Positions 11,629 through 24,050 of a DNA stretch of 64,000 nucleotides are shown here, piece by piece. Made by a program: the position numbers and the translations under genes. The notes below the pieces were generated by a model, which searched no databases, was not told the origin of the DNA, and saw only the letters and a list, made by a program, of their open reading frames with translations. The stretch lies in NCBI GenBank assembly GCA_001972305.1, contig BDDD01000706.1, positions 171,842 to 235,841 on the forward strand, in the 5' to 3' direction. Source of the DNA: Cephalotus follicularis. Lineage: Eukaryota > Streptophyta > Magnoliopsida > Oxalidales > Cephalotaceae. Numbering within the stretch: position 1 is the first letter of the stretch; the number at the start of each line of letters is the position of its first letter.

Positions 11629-11672
11629 ACAACAACAACAACAATAATAGTAGTAGTAGTAGTAGTAGTAAA
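11629..11672. repeat. Microsatellites (AAC)n and (TAG)n upstream of ABCE exon 1
   Basis: A short AAC run is followed by about seven TAG units. The same site in copy B (38027-38111) has expanded as AAC and AAT repeats, so this locus has been unstable since the duplication. Confidence 0.8.
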
Positions 11673-12650
11673 GTTACTATTGATGATTGAAGAGGAATTG
11701 AAGGCTACCTATAGGTAGAGGATTAATGGTCTGTTTGGTAATGCTGTGTGTTTCGTAAAAGTGCTTTTGGTAAAAGTGATGTTGTCAAAAGTGCTGTGAG
11801 GAAGCTGAAAGCGTTTGGTGAATTCAACATAAAAGTGCTTTTGTAGTGAATATGTATTTGGTAAATATATTTTTGAAACTGCTGTGGATATTTGAAATGA
11901 CTGAAATGGACATGAAATTATAAATGATTATTTTGATTAGTTATTGATAACAAACATAAATAAAATTCATAAAATTCATAATTTTTGTCCTTCAAATTAT
12001 GAATTTATATTATTTATTACTTTTCTTTGTCAAATATTAAAATTCATAAAAATTCTTATCAAGTTACATCATTCATGTCAGAGACGGATCCATATCAACT
12101 TTTTTATATTGGACAAATTTATTAAAAAATATATAAAATCTATTTTTTATCAATAAAACAAATATTCATTTTTGTGTCTTATTTGATCTTTCATTTATTT
12201 TTTGGGAAAATACAATTCTGAACAGAGTCACAAATAATGCAATTATCACAAATGAAACACATGTATTGATTTATTATGTACCAAATGCATTTAACTTCCA
12301 GTAATTAAACAGACAACCCAATTTTCATGACACAAACCCAACCTCATATTTCATTTCAATTCATCCTAATCCTCAACCTCACGTCACAACGTCCTACAAC
12401 AAGAAGCATTACAACAACAAAGAAAAACAATGCCCTATATATGCATCTATGCTTTTCCCTATCCTTGTTCTTTGCTCCATAGCCAATATAAGATGCCCCC
12501 GCAATTCCCTCATCTCACACAACATTGCACACATATCATCTGTTGCTTCGTGTGTGACATGACATGCTCATCTTCATGGACCTAATCTTCTTCTTCATGG
12601 CACATATCATATCTACCACAGCTGGCTCCATGCTCGGCTGCGCTAACCAA

Positions 12651-12728
12651 GCCAGACCAGCCAGACCTGAGCAATAGACCAGACCAGCAAGACAAGCCAG
12701 ACCAGACCATCCAGACCAGGCAGACCAT
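12651..12728. repeat. CAGACC-type minisatellite
   Basis: Imperfect head-to-tail units of CCAGACCAGCCAGAC with variants such as CAAGCCAGACC and AGACCATC, about eight units. It lies inside the SURF6-carrying transposon, just downstream of the gene fragment. No coding or regulatory role is evident. Confidence 0.75.
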
Positions 12729-12791
12729 ACAAATTAATCATTACTTCTCACTGCTTTCATTCATTTTTATTTTATCAGAACCACCGCTATT

Positions 12792-13235
12792 TCAGTTTCC
12801 ACGAAGTTCTTCAATTTTGCGATGCAGTCGTTGCCCAAGTTCTTCGTAAGTTATAGATTGATCATTACTTTCTATACCCGGCATCATAGGTTGTAGTTTT
12901 ATCCTATCATCACCACTCTCATTCTCATTCTTTGATTTTTCCTTTTGTAAACTCTGCTTCAGCAAATCCAGGGTGGTTGTAGAAGACTTTTCCGGATCTA
13001 ACCGATCTCTTCGAGCTTTCTTGATGTTTTGTTTCAACTCCTTCTTTGCTGAAGCTTTTGCACCCTTGCTAAGACCCTAAAGTCATGGCTTGTCTTTCTC
13101 ATCAGTTGGAAAATAGAATTTTGCAGGGATGAGCTTCACCAACTTGTCAAAGAAAAGAGAATGTTCATGAATCATAGGCTTCATATCAACACCAAGACCT
13201 GATTCGTAACCAAGTTTTTGCTTCTTCCTCTCCAT
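12792..13235 (-). pseudogene. SURF6: SURF6/RRP14-like gene fragment captured by a transposon
   Basis: SURF6/RRP14 proteins act in nucleolar ribosomal RNA processing. The minus strand encodes MERKKQKLGYESGLGVDM, HEHSLFFDKLVKLIPAKFYF, then two in-frame stops close together where the family has WFQ (13073-13082), then GLSKGAKASAKKELKQNIKK, DRLDPEKSSTTTLDLLKQ and ITYEELGQRLHRKIEELRGN before a stop. Directly upstream of the ATG at 13235 is TTGTGTGCAG, a good splice acceptor, so the capture probably included genomic DNA with intron sequence rather than a cDNA. Only the N-terminal third to half of the family is present; the Arg/Lys-rich SURF6 C-terminal domain is missing. The fragment lies entirely between the transposon ends. 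Not functional; the function is known from family members only. Confidence 0.85.
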
Positions 13236-13299
13236 CTGCACACAAGTTGAAATTTTGCTAACAAACAAGCAGAATATATTAGTTGATAAAATTAAACCC

Positions 13300-14296
13300 A
13301 ATATCTTGTTGCTTCATAATAACAATTTGCAAACTATTAACAATACATCTTTCTTACTTTCACAATACTTGCAATACCCACAAAAAGAATCCATCAACAT
13401 GTAATTCGAACTAACATAGAAAAACTTCAACTTACAGTCTATCGATTTTGACCACTCGGCCACTCTCCTCTTCCCGGGCCAAGGCCCCACAAGCACAAAG
13501 AAGCACCCACAATGACATGCCACTTTATATTCATCAATATCTATTACTAAAACTAATTAATTCTCAAATAAAAAATTTATGAGCTTATTGGGTAGGGTCT
13601 GGCGGTGGTTGTGTTATAAGATAGAATATCGGGTGTGGATATATGTGACAGAGGGAAACAATATCTCTGTTATTTTGAACTCATCAAATCAAGCAAACAC
13701 TCACTCAACATCATTGAATCCAAAGTCAAATAAAATAAAAATTGCTCACAAAGAAACACACCCCACATCATCACACCATAAACCCAAAATCACAATCCTT
13801 AACCATGGAGGAGACATGGCCGTGACTAGAAGCTGCTGGAAGAATACCCGTTGAACTTGCTGCTTAATGCCGTGAGTTTGGAAGAATACCCGCTATCACT
13901 GCCAGTGAGTCTTCCAGATCGAGAGATGGATTGAGATCGAGATCGAGAAAAAAGACAGAATGATCTCGAGATCGAGAGACAGTTCGAGATCGAGAGATGT
14001 TGAGAGAGAGGCTCTTCAATCGAGATCGAGAGAAAGAGATTCGAGAGAGCGGACTGTTGGTCAATAGAGAGCTTGAGATTGAGAGGAGAAGAGGGTAAAA
14101 GAAGCTGTGTTGAGAGGAGAGTATTGTTGGAAACGCAATTGCACGACCAATCATTTTTTTACAAGTCAAAAATTGCGGTCGGGCTGTGTAAAATGCAAAA
14201 TCACTTTCACCAAAACAACTTTTAACTTTATTCACCAAAGAGAAAAGTGAGGTCAAAAAGCTCTTTTGGTAATGCAAACGCATTACCAAATGGCGC
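13300..14296. other. Right half of the SURF6-carrying transposon, no gene
   Basis: Upstream (on the minus strand) of the SURF6 fragment, this holds probable intron or 5' flanking DNA of the captured gene, then at about 13913-14055 a run of GATCGAGA/GAGATCGAGA repeats, then the subterminal region (14100-14296) with AAAGTGAGGTCAAAAAGC and the terminal inverted repeat. Long open frames here arise from the simple repeat and show no family resemblance. Confidence 0.6.
13913..14055. repeat. GATCGAGA simple repeat
   Basis: Irregular units of GAGATCGAGA, with interruptions such as GAGATGTTGAGAGAG. It makes a long reading frame on the minus strand that should not be taken for a gene. Confidence 0.75.
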
Positions 14297-14649
14297 TTAA
14301 AGAGGGATTGAGGGAGAGAGATAAAGTGAAAGACGTGTACAGTGTGCTTGTCAAGATAATATATTATACTGATCGTAAAGCACACGCACCAAAACCGCAA
14401 AACACTCACACAAAATAAAAAAAAACAAAAGGCTGTTTAGGGTTTCAGTGTGCAAACTTAGGCCTGTTTATTTGCACAGCAAACGCATATTATTATTGCA
14501 TATACTAGATGGATAAGTATCTAATAACTGGATTTGTTTGACTTATAAAATAAGCAGTGAATATCACTTATTACTTATTACCAAAAAGCATTATTTGCAT
14601 CACTTAAAGAAGTACTGATTGATTAGTTGGACAAAAATATCTTTATACT

Positions 14650-15139
14650 TGATATGGGAAAAATTTTACAGTAAAAATACCGCCACGTGTTCTAAGGAAA
14701 ACAAGACAAGTGTCATTCAGAGCTACAGAGATGTTGTCGGACATATGTAATCTGAAAGGATAATGTGCAATAACGCTCCAGTGTAAAATCATGGAAATGG
14801 CAAGATACTCAGCATTTCCTTAGGGGTACAAGAATCATCTCCGCAAGTCAAGTAAGGCAGTTACATTCCATCTCTACTACAAATACTACAATGCAAAATT
14901 TTACAAAGGTACACCATTTTTATACACAAAAGCACCCTATAATTGTTTTCTCTGCCTGTCACTGACTTAAGCATCGGAGAGTCCCCGGGAGTGATACCTC
15001 CTGGATCTTCGACTAGTTTCCTCTATTTGTGCAGGGAATACGATCAAACACCGTTTCTCTGAGCGTTCACAGCGTTTCGCTCAACAAATCAAACCCTTCC
15101 ACGTAAGGGACTGTTGAGAAGATGATTTTTGTATCAACA
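14650..15139 (+). repeat. Gypsy-2 5' LTR
   Basis: It runs from TGATATGGGAAAAATT to TTTTTGTATCAACA (490 bp) and is followed by GTTGGCGCCGTCTATGGG, the primer-binding region. It has a TATA-like CTACAAATACTACA at about 14877 (the 3' LTR has CTATAAATAC at the same place) and a palindromic CCGAGTATCTTGCC-like block near 14800 in the transcript leader. Confidence 0.88.
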
Positions 15140-15193
15140 GTTGGCGCCGTCTATGGGAAACGCTTCAAAAAGCTTTCAAGCGATCACCTAATC

Positions 15194-16920
15194 ATGCCTC
15201 CAAGAAGAAACAACAATCATGCAGCAACCAGCAGCCGAGCACTAGAGAATCAACCACTAGCTATCGACCAAGTTGCTACCACTGGGCAAGCTCCCATTAC
15301 TGGGAAGCAATTCAACTAGCTGCTCCAAGAAATGGGGCATCTCACAACCTTCCTAGCAAGCAACTTAGCTAGCCAAACCAAGCTGGTCCGAGCAGACCAG
15401 TCATTCGAGGACACTCTGGTTTGAGCAAACCAGCCTGGGAGGATCAACAGCCCTAAGGGGCAAGGCGAAACCTGCCAAGGAGGGCCATGGGCCCCCCAAG
15501 GTGGTCGAGGGTTGATACAACCCTGAGGAGGAGAACATAGATCGATACATCTCTAAGGGCGGAGTCTTCGAACGCCAGAGATCAAAGCCACAACCCTCGA
15601 GGAGACCTACCCGAGCAGAATCAGATGGAGGTGGATCCCCCCGAGGGTGGCGAGGAGACCCGAGCATGTTCCAACCATTCGCATAGGACTAAAACATTGC
15701 GTGAGAGCAGATCAGACCACTCTGCCCGACTTGTAACGGGCACTTCCCAAGTCTCAAGTAGGACCAGGGACATTGAGGATATGAAGCAGGCCATGAACAG
15801 AAGGTTTGCAGAGATGGAGAGAAGGATCCGCAGAGCTGAGCAGGGGAAAGGGTACTTATCCGAGGTAAGAAATATCAACTCCACTCATTCACACCCGAGA
15901 TAATGAGGGAGCGCATCCCAAGGGGATTCCGATTCCCGAGTCTCAGGAGTATGATGGGACTATGGACCCTATTCAGCATGTGCGCTACTACACACAAGTC
16001 ATGCTAGGGCACCAGGCTTCGGATGCAGTTCTTTGCCGAGGATACTCGGCAACATTGACTAGAGTCACCCAGTCACGGTATTCAACCTTGTCAGCATATT
16101 CGGTGGCTAATTTCGAGTAGTTTACGGAACTGTTCGTTACCAAGTTCCTCAACAGCACCACGCAAAGGATGAATTCAAGTCATTTAATCAACGTGGTGGA
16201 AGGGAATGATGAGACCCTCAGAGACTACCTCACCAGATTCAACAAGGAGTCTTTGACGGTGAAAGACTTAGAGTCGTCCTTCGCTCTGGCAGCTCTGACC
16301 AGTGGATTGAAGGACAATTCACCCTCCACTTTCTCACCAATGAAGAAGCTTGCTCAAGACATGGCCGACATGCTGAGAAGAGCAGAGAAATATGTAAATA
16401 CTGAGGAGACAATGGCAGCTCATAAGCAAAAAACTTCTTGGTCGGGCCAGCAGGTGGAGAAAGGGGAGCACTCATGAAGTGCTCCAGGGAAGAAAGAGAA
16501 AAGGAAGGATAGGCCAGAACTGACTAAAGATGACCTGAGACACAAGCTCTCCAAAAGGGAGGAATCCCCAAAAAGGGGGGCACCAATACCCACTTACAAC
16601 AATTTTGCCCCTCTTTTGGAGACGCGAAGGAGGATACTAGCAGTGGAGAAGAACAAGGTCACTATCTAGTGGCCAGGACCATTGAGATCCCTAGTAGAGA
16701 AGAGGGACTCTGATAAGTATTGCCAATACCATCATGACCACTGGCACGATATGGATGAGTGCAGGCATTTGAAAAATCAGATTGAGGACCTGATTCGCAA
16801 AGGTCATCTTAGAAAGTATGTGGATAGAGATGCTTCTCAGTAGAAAAGGGAGAGCAGAGAAAAAGCTCCACAGCAGGCCGAGGAGTAGCAGCCGAGGGGT
16901 GTGATACACACCATCTCTTG
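15194..16920 (+). pseudogene. Gypsy-2 gag region
   Basis: The start at 15194 reads MPPRRNNNHAATSSRALENQ, followed by Gln/Pro-rich and charged blocks, then the gag core near 15950-16470 (MNSSHLINVVEGNDETLRDY, ALAALTSGLKDNSPSTFSPM, DMADMLRRAEKYVN). A CCHC-poor region with a YCQYHHDHWHDMDEC-like segment (about 16718-16763) follows, as in the other two Tat elements here. It is broken into several frames. Confidence 0.82.
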
Positions 16921-16948
16921 AGGGGTCGCATCAGGTGGAGATGAGGAG

Positions 16949-19900
16949 GTGATATCCTTTTCTGAGGCGGACTATAAGGGAGTACGTCTCCCTCATGATG
17001 ATCCTGTTGTGGTGACTCTTCAAGTGGCGCTATTCACAATGAAGAGGATCCTGATTGATAGTGGGAGCTTGGCGGATATCCTGTACAAGGATGCCTTTGA
17101 TCAACTAAGGATACCAGCTGACCAGCTAAGGCCCGTAAAAACTCCTCTAATGGGATTCGCAGGAGAGATGGTCCATCCTCTGGGATCCATGGACTTGCCA
17201 GTGGTAGCAGGCACAAACCCATGCCAAACTCAAGTGAAGATGACATTCCTGGTGGTTGATACCACGAGCCCATACAATGCAATAATTGGGTGGCCAGGTC
17301 TGAATTTGATGGAGGCAATAGTGTCAACAGAGCACTTAGTGATGAAATTCCCAACAATGTTTGGCATGGGGGAAATCTGAGGAGACCAATAGGCGGTAAG
17401 GCAGTGTTATAGGAATGCCATAATGGACAAGGAAAAAGAGAAGGCCTTGCCCATAGCTAATTTGGAGCTTAGAGGAGAAGTGGAGTTCGAGCGTCCACAG
17501 CTTGTTGAAGATGTTGTGTAGGTGCCCTTGGAAGAGGGCAACACAGAGAAAGTATTTCAAGTCAGCTCACAACTTGGAGAGACGGAGAAAGAGGAACTAA
17601 TAACGTTCCTAAAAAACAACAGAGATGTTTTTTCCTGGTCGGCAGAGGAGGTCCCTGGGATCAGCCCAGAGGTGATGGTACACAAACTAAGCATGGATCC
17701 AATGAAGCCCCCGATCAGACAGAAGAAGAGAAACTTCGCTCCCTAGAAACAATAAGTAATAATGGAAGAAGTGATCAGGCTATAACAAGTGGGGTTCATT
17801 ACAGAAGTGCACTACTCTGACTGGTTGGCTAACCCAATCCGAGTCAAGAAGGCAAATGGCAAGTCAGGATGTGCATAGACTTCAAAGACTTAAACAAAGT
17901 TTGCCCAAAAGATCACTTCCCCCTCCCGAAGATTGATCAGTTGGTAGATGCAACCTCAAGATACAAGATTTTGAGCTTCTTGGATGCCTATTCGGGTTAT
18001 AATCAAATCCCCATGTATGGGCCCGAGGAGAACAAGACAGCTTTCATCACCGACAGGGGCATGTATTGTTACAAAGTCATGCCCTTCGGCTTGAAGAATG
18101 CAGGGGCGGCCTACCAGCAGTTGGTTAACAAGATTTTTGAGAGGAAAATTTTGAGGTATTGAGAAGATACAAAATGAAGCTCAATCCTTCCAAGTGTACT
18201 TCTGGGGTCACTTATGGTAAGTTCCTTGGGTTTAGGGTCTTGAACAGAGGAATAAAGGCCAACCCAGAGAAAATTTCAGTGATCCAGAGCATGAGACCTC
18301 CTCACCTATCAGGGATATACAGAAATTGAATGGTAAAATAGCAGCCCTGAGCAGGTTTATGTCAAAATCAGCAGAAAAATGCCTTCCTTTTTTCAAAGTT
18401 CTGAGAGATCCCAAGGGATTTTCTTGGTCGGACGAATGTCAAGTGGCCTTCGACAAGTTGAAGTAATACCTAGCTTCCCCTCCCCTGATATCAAAACCGA
18501 AGGGTGGGGAAGACTTGGAATTGTACCTTGTGGCAACATCAGGCGCGGTGAGTGCAGTGCTTGTCAGGGAAGAGGAAAAATATTAAAGTCATGTATGCTA
18601 TGTGAGCAAGGCCTTGAATGATGCTCAGGGGAGGTATCCAGAATTAGAGAAATATGCTTAAGCTCTGATTATAGCGGCGAGAAAGTTAAGGCCATACTTT
18701 CAAGCCCATACTATTAAAGTCTTGACCGACAAGCCACTAAGACAAGTGCTATCAAAGCCAGACATCTTGGGCCGATTGATCAAGTGGTCGGTCGAATTGG
18801 GCGAGTATGACGTAAAGTACGAAGCTAGACCAGTAATAAAATCACAGGTCTTGGCTAACTTTGTAGGAGACCATACACTTACAGAGTGTATAGAAGAAGA
18901 CACATCTGAAGATGAGAAGGGGTTATGGAAACTTTCAGTTGATGGCTCATCCCTTGTCTCCGAAAGTGCAGCAGGTTTAGTGTTGACCGGTCCATATGGG
19001 TGGACCTTGTAGTATGCTCTAAGATTCGGGTTCAAAGCAACAAACAACAAAGTCGAGTGGGAAGCTTTGATCGATAGGCTGAAAATTGCAAAGCACTTAG
19101 AGGTTCAAAAAATAGAAGCCTCAAGTGATTCGCAGCTGGTGGTTGGTCTAGCGAATGGAGAGTATGAAGCTCGAGAAGACTCAATGGCCAAGTACTTAGC
19201 GCATGTTCAGAATCTCAAGTCGGCTTTCCAAGTGTTGAGAGTTTTGAAAGTATCCCGAGCAGAAAACGTTCGAGCAGACCAGTTGTCAAAACTAGCTATG
19301 ATGAAGGAGTTACAAAAAAATCAAACATTGCTAGTAAACTACTTAGACAGGCCCCCCATTTCAGAGATGGATGTGATGAACATAGATGTACCACATGAGC
19401 CAAACTAGATGACTCTATTTATCAGTTGGCTAAGGGATGGAATTTTTCCAGAGGATCCAAAGGAGGCAAGAAAGTAGGTGTACAGAGTAAACAGATACCA
19501 ATTCCGCGAAGGGATCCTTTACAAAAGGTCATTTTCTTTTCCTTGGCTAAGTTGCTAGACCCTCTCGGAGGCCAATTATGCTCTGAGGGAAGTTCATGAA
19601 GGAGTGTGTGAAAATCACACGGGGGGAAGAACCTTGTCCAATAAATTATTAAGGCAGGGCTATTTCTGGCCCACCATGAATCAAGATGCCATCAACTTGG
19701 TAAGAAAATGTGATAAGTGTCAAAGGAATGCTAATATAAGCAGAAGACCATGAGAGCCCCTGACGTCTATCACTACCCCCTCACCCTTTGCACAATTGGG
19801 GATGGACTTCGTCAGACCACTTCCAGTAGCGACAGGGCAGAGAAAATTTCTCATTGTGGCGGTGGATTACTTCACCAAATGGGTAGAAGCCGAGCCCCTA

Positions 19901-20640
19901 GCTACAATAACAAAGAAGAACACGAAAAACTTCATATGGAAATCAATCATCTGTAGATTCAGAGTCCCGAGAGTAATAGTTTTAGATAATGGGAAACAGT
20001 TTGATTGGCAAGCGTTCCGTGATTTTTGTAAAGAGTGAAGGATTGAGCACAGGCTTGCATCCGTGGCCCATCCTCAGAGCAATGGTCAAGCTGAGGTGAT
20101 TAACAGAGAAATCATCTCGGGTTTAAAAAAGCGCCTTAAAGACAGCAAGGGAAGATGGACAGAGGAACTACCAGGTGTACCATGGGCATATAGAACCACT
20201 CCTCGGACCACAACCGGTGAGTCTACATTCAACCTTTGTTTTTAGCAGAAGCTATGATACCGGTAGAAATTGGAGTGCAGTCACCAAGAGTTGTGCATTT
20301 CAGTGAAGAAAATAATAAGGAAGGATTGAGAAATCTCCTCGACCTAGTGGAAGAGTTCAGAGATAAGGTAGCCATCAAAGTAGCAGCCAACCAACAAATA
20401 GTGAGTCGTTATTACAACAAAAGGGTAAATCCCCGACCACTAAGGGAAGGAGACCTAGTCCTATGCAATGAGGCTATTGCTAACCCGACCGGTACTAGAG
20501 GCAAATTGCCTCATAATTGGGAGGGGCCCTACAAGGTGAAGAGAGTGCTCCGACCAAGAACATTCAAACTTGAAACTCTAGGGGGCAGGGAGATTCCTAG
20601 AGCTTGGAATGCCGAGCACCTAAGGAAATACTATCAGTGA
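16949..20640 (+). pseudogene. Gypsy-2 pol region
   Basis: The domains in order are: protease (about 16949-17380; ILIDSGSLADILYKDAF); RT (about 17590-18160; MCIDFKDLNKVCPKDHF, FLDAYSGYNQIPMYG, VMPFGLKNAGAAYQQL); Gypsy RNase H (about 18440-18870); archaeal-type RNase H (about 18900-19250; LSVDGSSLVSESAAGLVL, SDSQLVVGLANGEYEA); integrase (about 19580-20640; CDKCQRNANISRRP, MGMDFVRPLPVATGQ, ANQQIVSRYYNKRVNPRPLR, RAWNAEHLRKYYQ at the end). Many interruptions show it is an old fossil. Confidence 0.88.
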
Positions 20641-21698
20641 TGCAAGTATGTATTCATATACAAAATCCAAGAATATCAATAAAGATGAATTTTTTCTTCA
20701 AAAAGAGCATGTTCAAGACTATAGTTCCAAGTTTGCAAGGGACCGGTGGCCCAATGTTCAAGTCCTTAACCCTCTGAACAGCCACCGATTAGTTCCCTTA
20801 GTCAAGAAGCTTTAGTACAAGTTTACCCGACCATGCCCTCAAGGGAGCAATCAGAGCAGGCCTTGATACAGAACCCGAGCTCTCCAAGTCTTATGAAGAC
20901 ATAAAACTCCTAAGGGAGTAAACAAGTAATGGCTAAAGACTCCTTCCAAGGAGCACTAAAGACTCATTCCGAGGAGCGCTAAAGACTCATTTTGAGGAGC
21001 GCTAAAGACTCCCAAGAGGAGTGCCTAAGGCTTTAATACAAGATTGATTGAAATACCCCTAAGGGGGCAATTAAAAAAGACTTCTAAGGAAGCAATAAAC
21101 AAAGACTCCCAAGGGAGCAAGCATTGGTCGGCAACTCCAACTTGCCCGGCCAGACCAATATCGTAACTTGAGAGGCGAATCCATAAGAACTCACAACAAT
21201 CAAAGTTGTTGGATTGAGTGCTTTGAAACAAGTGTCCCTGTGTGGACTGCAAGCTCAGATGACCTGGTTGGGAGAAATCAGACCAAACGAGATCCTGCTC
21301 GGCAAACCCGTAAGAACTTTTCCGAGCAAACCTAAAACTTGATCTACGAACACTTAAGAACTTGTAAAGACCAAGCCTCTTTGCCTAAGCGCTTTCGATA
21401 CGAAGTGTCCTACGGGGACAAGAAAGCTTAGGTAACTTAGTCTGATAAATGTAAGACCACAATACAAGTCTATAAGTGATACTAAACTAAAATTCCTAAG
21501 GGGAATTATAATGCTCAAATGAAGCATAAGTCAAGTTCTACTACTTACGCTAGATTTTCTTAAGGGAATTGCAGGTACCCGAGTAGAGCTCAAGCATACA
21601 AGGAAAAAAGTAAAGAAGCTCTTTTTATTAATGCTTGAAGAAAAGTACAAGTTACATTACTGAAATTACAATGAAAAAGAAAAGAAAAAGCTACATAA
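20641..21698 (+). other. Gypsy-2 spacer between integrase and antisense ORF
   Basis: No sense ORF is evident. From 20935 to about 21120 there are imperfect repeats of GAGGAGCGCTAAAGACTC and GACTCCCAAGGGAGC type. Further on, AAACTAAAATTCCTAAGG and similar blocks match the Gypsy-3 spacer (42508-43760) in opposite window orientation. The spacer probably holds 3' untranslated sequence for both the sense and antisense transcripts. Confidence 0.65.
20935..21120 (+). repeat. GAGGAGCGCTAAAGACTC-type short repeats
   Basis: At least five imperfect units of about 20-25 bp. The same array, longer, is in Gypsy-3 at 43190-43470, so it belongs to the element family and is not a local expansion. Confidence 0.7.
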
Positions 21699-24050
21699 TT
21701 AAGGCTTAGCAGGAGATGGCTCATGTTCATCCTCGAGCAGAGAAGCAACAAAGGGTTCGGTTGTAGGAGGTTGAGGAGCAACAAGCTCTGAAGTAGGTGG
21801 CAAAGAAGAAGAGTCCACAACGGGATCCGAGGAAAGGATAACCAGATCCAGGGACCCGGTTCTCTGTGCCTCATCTTCTTCCTGAGCAAGACAAGCTTCT
21901 TCTTCCGAGGTGAGCTCAGCTTTCTCTTCCTCTGCCTCGATGCCCTCGAGATAGAAGTCAAAAGTATCGGCAGCCAGGAAGCATACGATGCCAGTCAAGG
22001 GAACCTTAGGATGAAGAGAAGAAATCCAATTCCGACAAGCGTAGAAGCCCCGGCGGAAGTACTCGACAGATTCCTTGAACACCTCATCACCAAAAGTTGT
22101 AGATACTTTATAGTCCTCCATGGAGGCTTCCATCAGTGTAAGGAATTCATCCGAATACTTGATATCCAATAGGGCCTTGTCAACTTCCTTCTTCACCTGA
22201 GCTTCGTCTCTGCTCCGGTAACCTTCCAATTTTTCCTCCAGCCCGCGATACATGTCACCGAGCCTCACAGAGTCCCTTTTCGCTTACTTCTTCTACGCCC
22301 TTTCTTTCTCCAAAGCCTTAACAACCTGCTTCTTCTCCTCAACAATGGACTCCCGAGCCCTCAACACCTCCTCCAACCAAGTTCTGGCCAAGTAGGCTGT
22401 CTCCTTGAGCTCGGCCACCTCCCCCCTCAGCTGGTCATTCTTCTCAAGAATGGCCTTGAAGTTTTTCACCACCAGCTGAGCATCATTCAGAGTCTGCCGG
22501 AGAAAGATGGGTGTTAAAGGAAAAAAAAGTATTATGCTCGAAAGGAAACAGAAGAGATGACTTACCCTGATGTTGCTCCGAATGAAGTGGTTGATCAGTA
22601 TTTCATGGGTCCAGCCCTTCCTCGCTTCAAGCTCAGACGGAAGGAAGAATAGTCAGCTGATCTCAAGAGGAACCCCAGGAGTATTCAAGTTTAAGCTGGA
22701 GCTACCTAGGGCCTCCAGCTCATCTATCATCTTGTCAAGATTCCGAGGAGTGCCCAGCTGAATACGATCTTGAGGGCTCATTACAGGAGGATCGCTCTCT
22801 CGGCCAAGAGAAGATTCCTCGACCTCTTTCCCTCATTTGTGCTTTTTGGTAGGAGGAATGGGTAGAGCAGTGGGAGGACACTTGTCCATAGGCTACTTGC
22901 CCGTGTCGATTTTCCTCTTGGAAGCAGCAGCAATGTCAAAGCCCCTCTCGGCCTCAGCAGCTTTTCCTCTCTGCTTTGACCCCTCGACAGCAACTTGCTT
23001 CCTCTTCTCCTTACTGACCTTTAGGATGTCATTCATACTGCGCCGAGGACCCATTGCTGCAAAGAGCCACAGAAACCACAGAATCAAAAGTACAGCAAAA
23101 GACAATGAAGGAATGAAAGAAATACAGAAGTTAAAAGTGGAGGAGACGAAGGCTTTACATAGCTTTCTTCCTCGGTTAAGGGCCGAGCGNTATCTCAACG
23201 AGAATATCATCCTCATTATCCAAGAGAAATCATCGACTCAGAGATATACATAGCCCAACCCGGTGAAGGCAATGATCCCATACGGTGTCGTTCACTACCT
23301 CTGACTCCAGAGCAGAGAGTCTGGCCAGGTCGGCTCTCTCAGCTATGGACAGTTTTGACCTCTTATTGAGGCGTTGGATGTCCAATGTGTCTGACCATGG
23401 ACAGAGGGTAAACCCAGGGAGATTCCACACTAGGAAGTACCTCCCTTTCCAACCCTTGACGAACTTCATGGGCTTCACCAGCAGCTTCTTAGTCTATCCA
23501 GGACAAGACTTGAAGTAGTACCCACGTTTGCCAGGGGAGACAGCCAGATTGTGGAATTCTTTGAAGAGCCCTACTGTGGCAACCGCCTTGGACTCTAGAC
23601 ACCTCACCCAAAAACCTACGATGAAGCCCTAGGACTACGGCTAGAACAATGAAGGGTGGATGTTGAAATGCCTTAAGACCGCGATGGCGAAAGACAGAAT
23701 TGGAAGTCTCAGACCATGCTCCAGAGCATCCCCAAAATCGGGAAGAGGCCAAGTTTGCTCTCGGTAACCTCCTTGGGATCGCCGAGAAGCGAATAAATCA
23801 AACTCCTAGGGAAGCCATATTTCTCTGCCAGTTCCTTCATTTTATCGGGGCGGAGCACACTTTTATCAAAGTGAGTCCTGAAAACTTCAACCCCTATCTC
23901 GGCGGAACCGACAGTTGAGGCTCCCACAGCCACAGCATCCATATCCTCCTCGATGCCGAGAGGACACTAGGCAACAGTCACTTTTCCTACCAGGCGGTTG
24001 GCCAAATCTGGAACATCAGTTTGCCTAGAGGTTTGCTTGGTTCTAGCCAT
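21699..24050 (-). pseudogene. Gypsy-2 antisense ORF region
   Basis: Opposite to gag-pol, between integrase and the 3' LTR, lies a coding region that starts MARTKQTSRQT at 24050 and ends at 21699. Blocks include VEVFRTHFDKSVLRPDKMKE (about 23900), GWKGRYFLVWNLPGFTLCPW (about 23430), MGPRRSMNDILKVSKEKRKQ (about 23050) and a final 189-codon stretch (GFYACRNWISSLHPKVPLTG, then an acidic, Pro-rich tail). The same blocks in the same order are in Gypsy-3. Antisense extra ORFs at this place are known for some Tat elements. The first part resembles the family called putative gypsy-type transposon (Transposase_28), by recall only. Function is unknown. The copy is broken, and one undetermined base lies at 23190. 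Confidence 0.75.

Larger units (their letters stand above)
11727..14297. mobile_element. Tourist/Harbinger-like TIR transposon carrying a SURF6 gene fragment
   Basis: Copy B has the uninterrupted site GAGGATTAAAGAGGG (36156-36170 and 38150-38164). In copy A it is split: GAGGATTAA, then TGGTCTGTTTGGTAATGC at 11727, through to GCATTACCAAATGGCGC at about 14296, then TTAAAGAGGG. The ends are inverted repeats sharing TTTGGTAATGC, and TAA (or TTAA) is duplicated, as for PIF/Harbinger-like elements. The interior has no recognisable transposase. It has AT-rich DNA (11940-12300), a CAGACC minisatellite, a SURF6 fragment on the minus strand, and GATCGAGA repeats. It is best described as a non-autonomous Pack-type element. 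Confidence 0.8.

Noticed and set aside
13440-13475. tRNA-Ser-like stretch on the minus strand (GTGGCCGAGTGGTC followed by GATAGACT)
   Set aside because: It resembles the D-arm of a plant tRNA-Ser, but no complementary anticodon stem, T-arm or acceptor stem follows, and polymerase III box B is not visible. It is probably chance within the captured DNA.
13864-14409. 181-codon minus-strand open frame
   Set aside because: It runs across the transposon border and is mostly GATCGAGA simple repeat. No domain resemblance.
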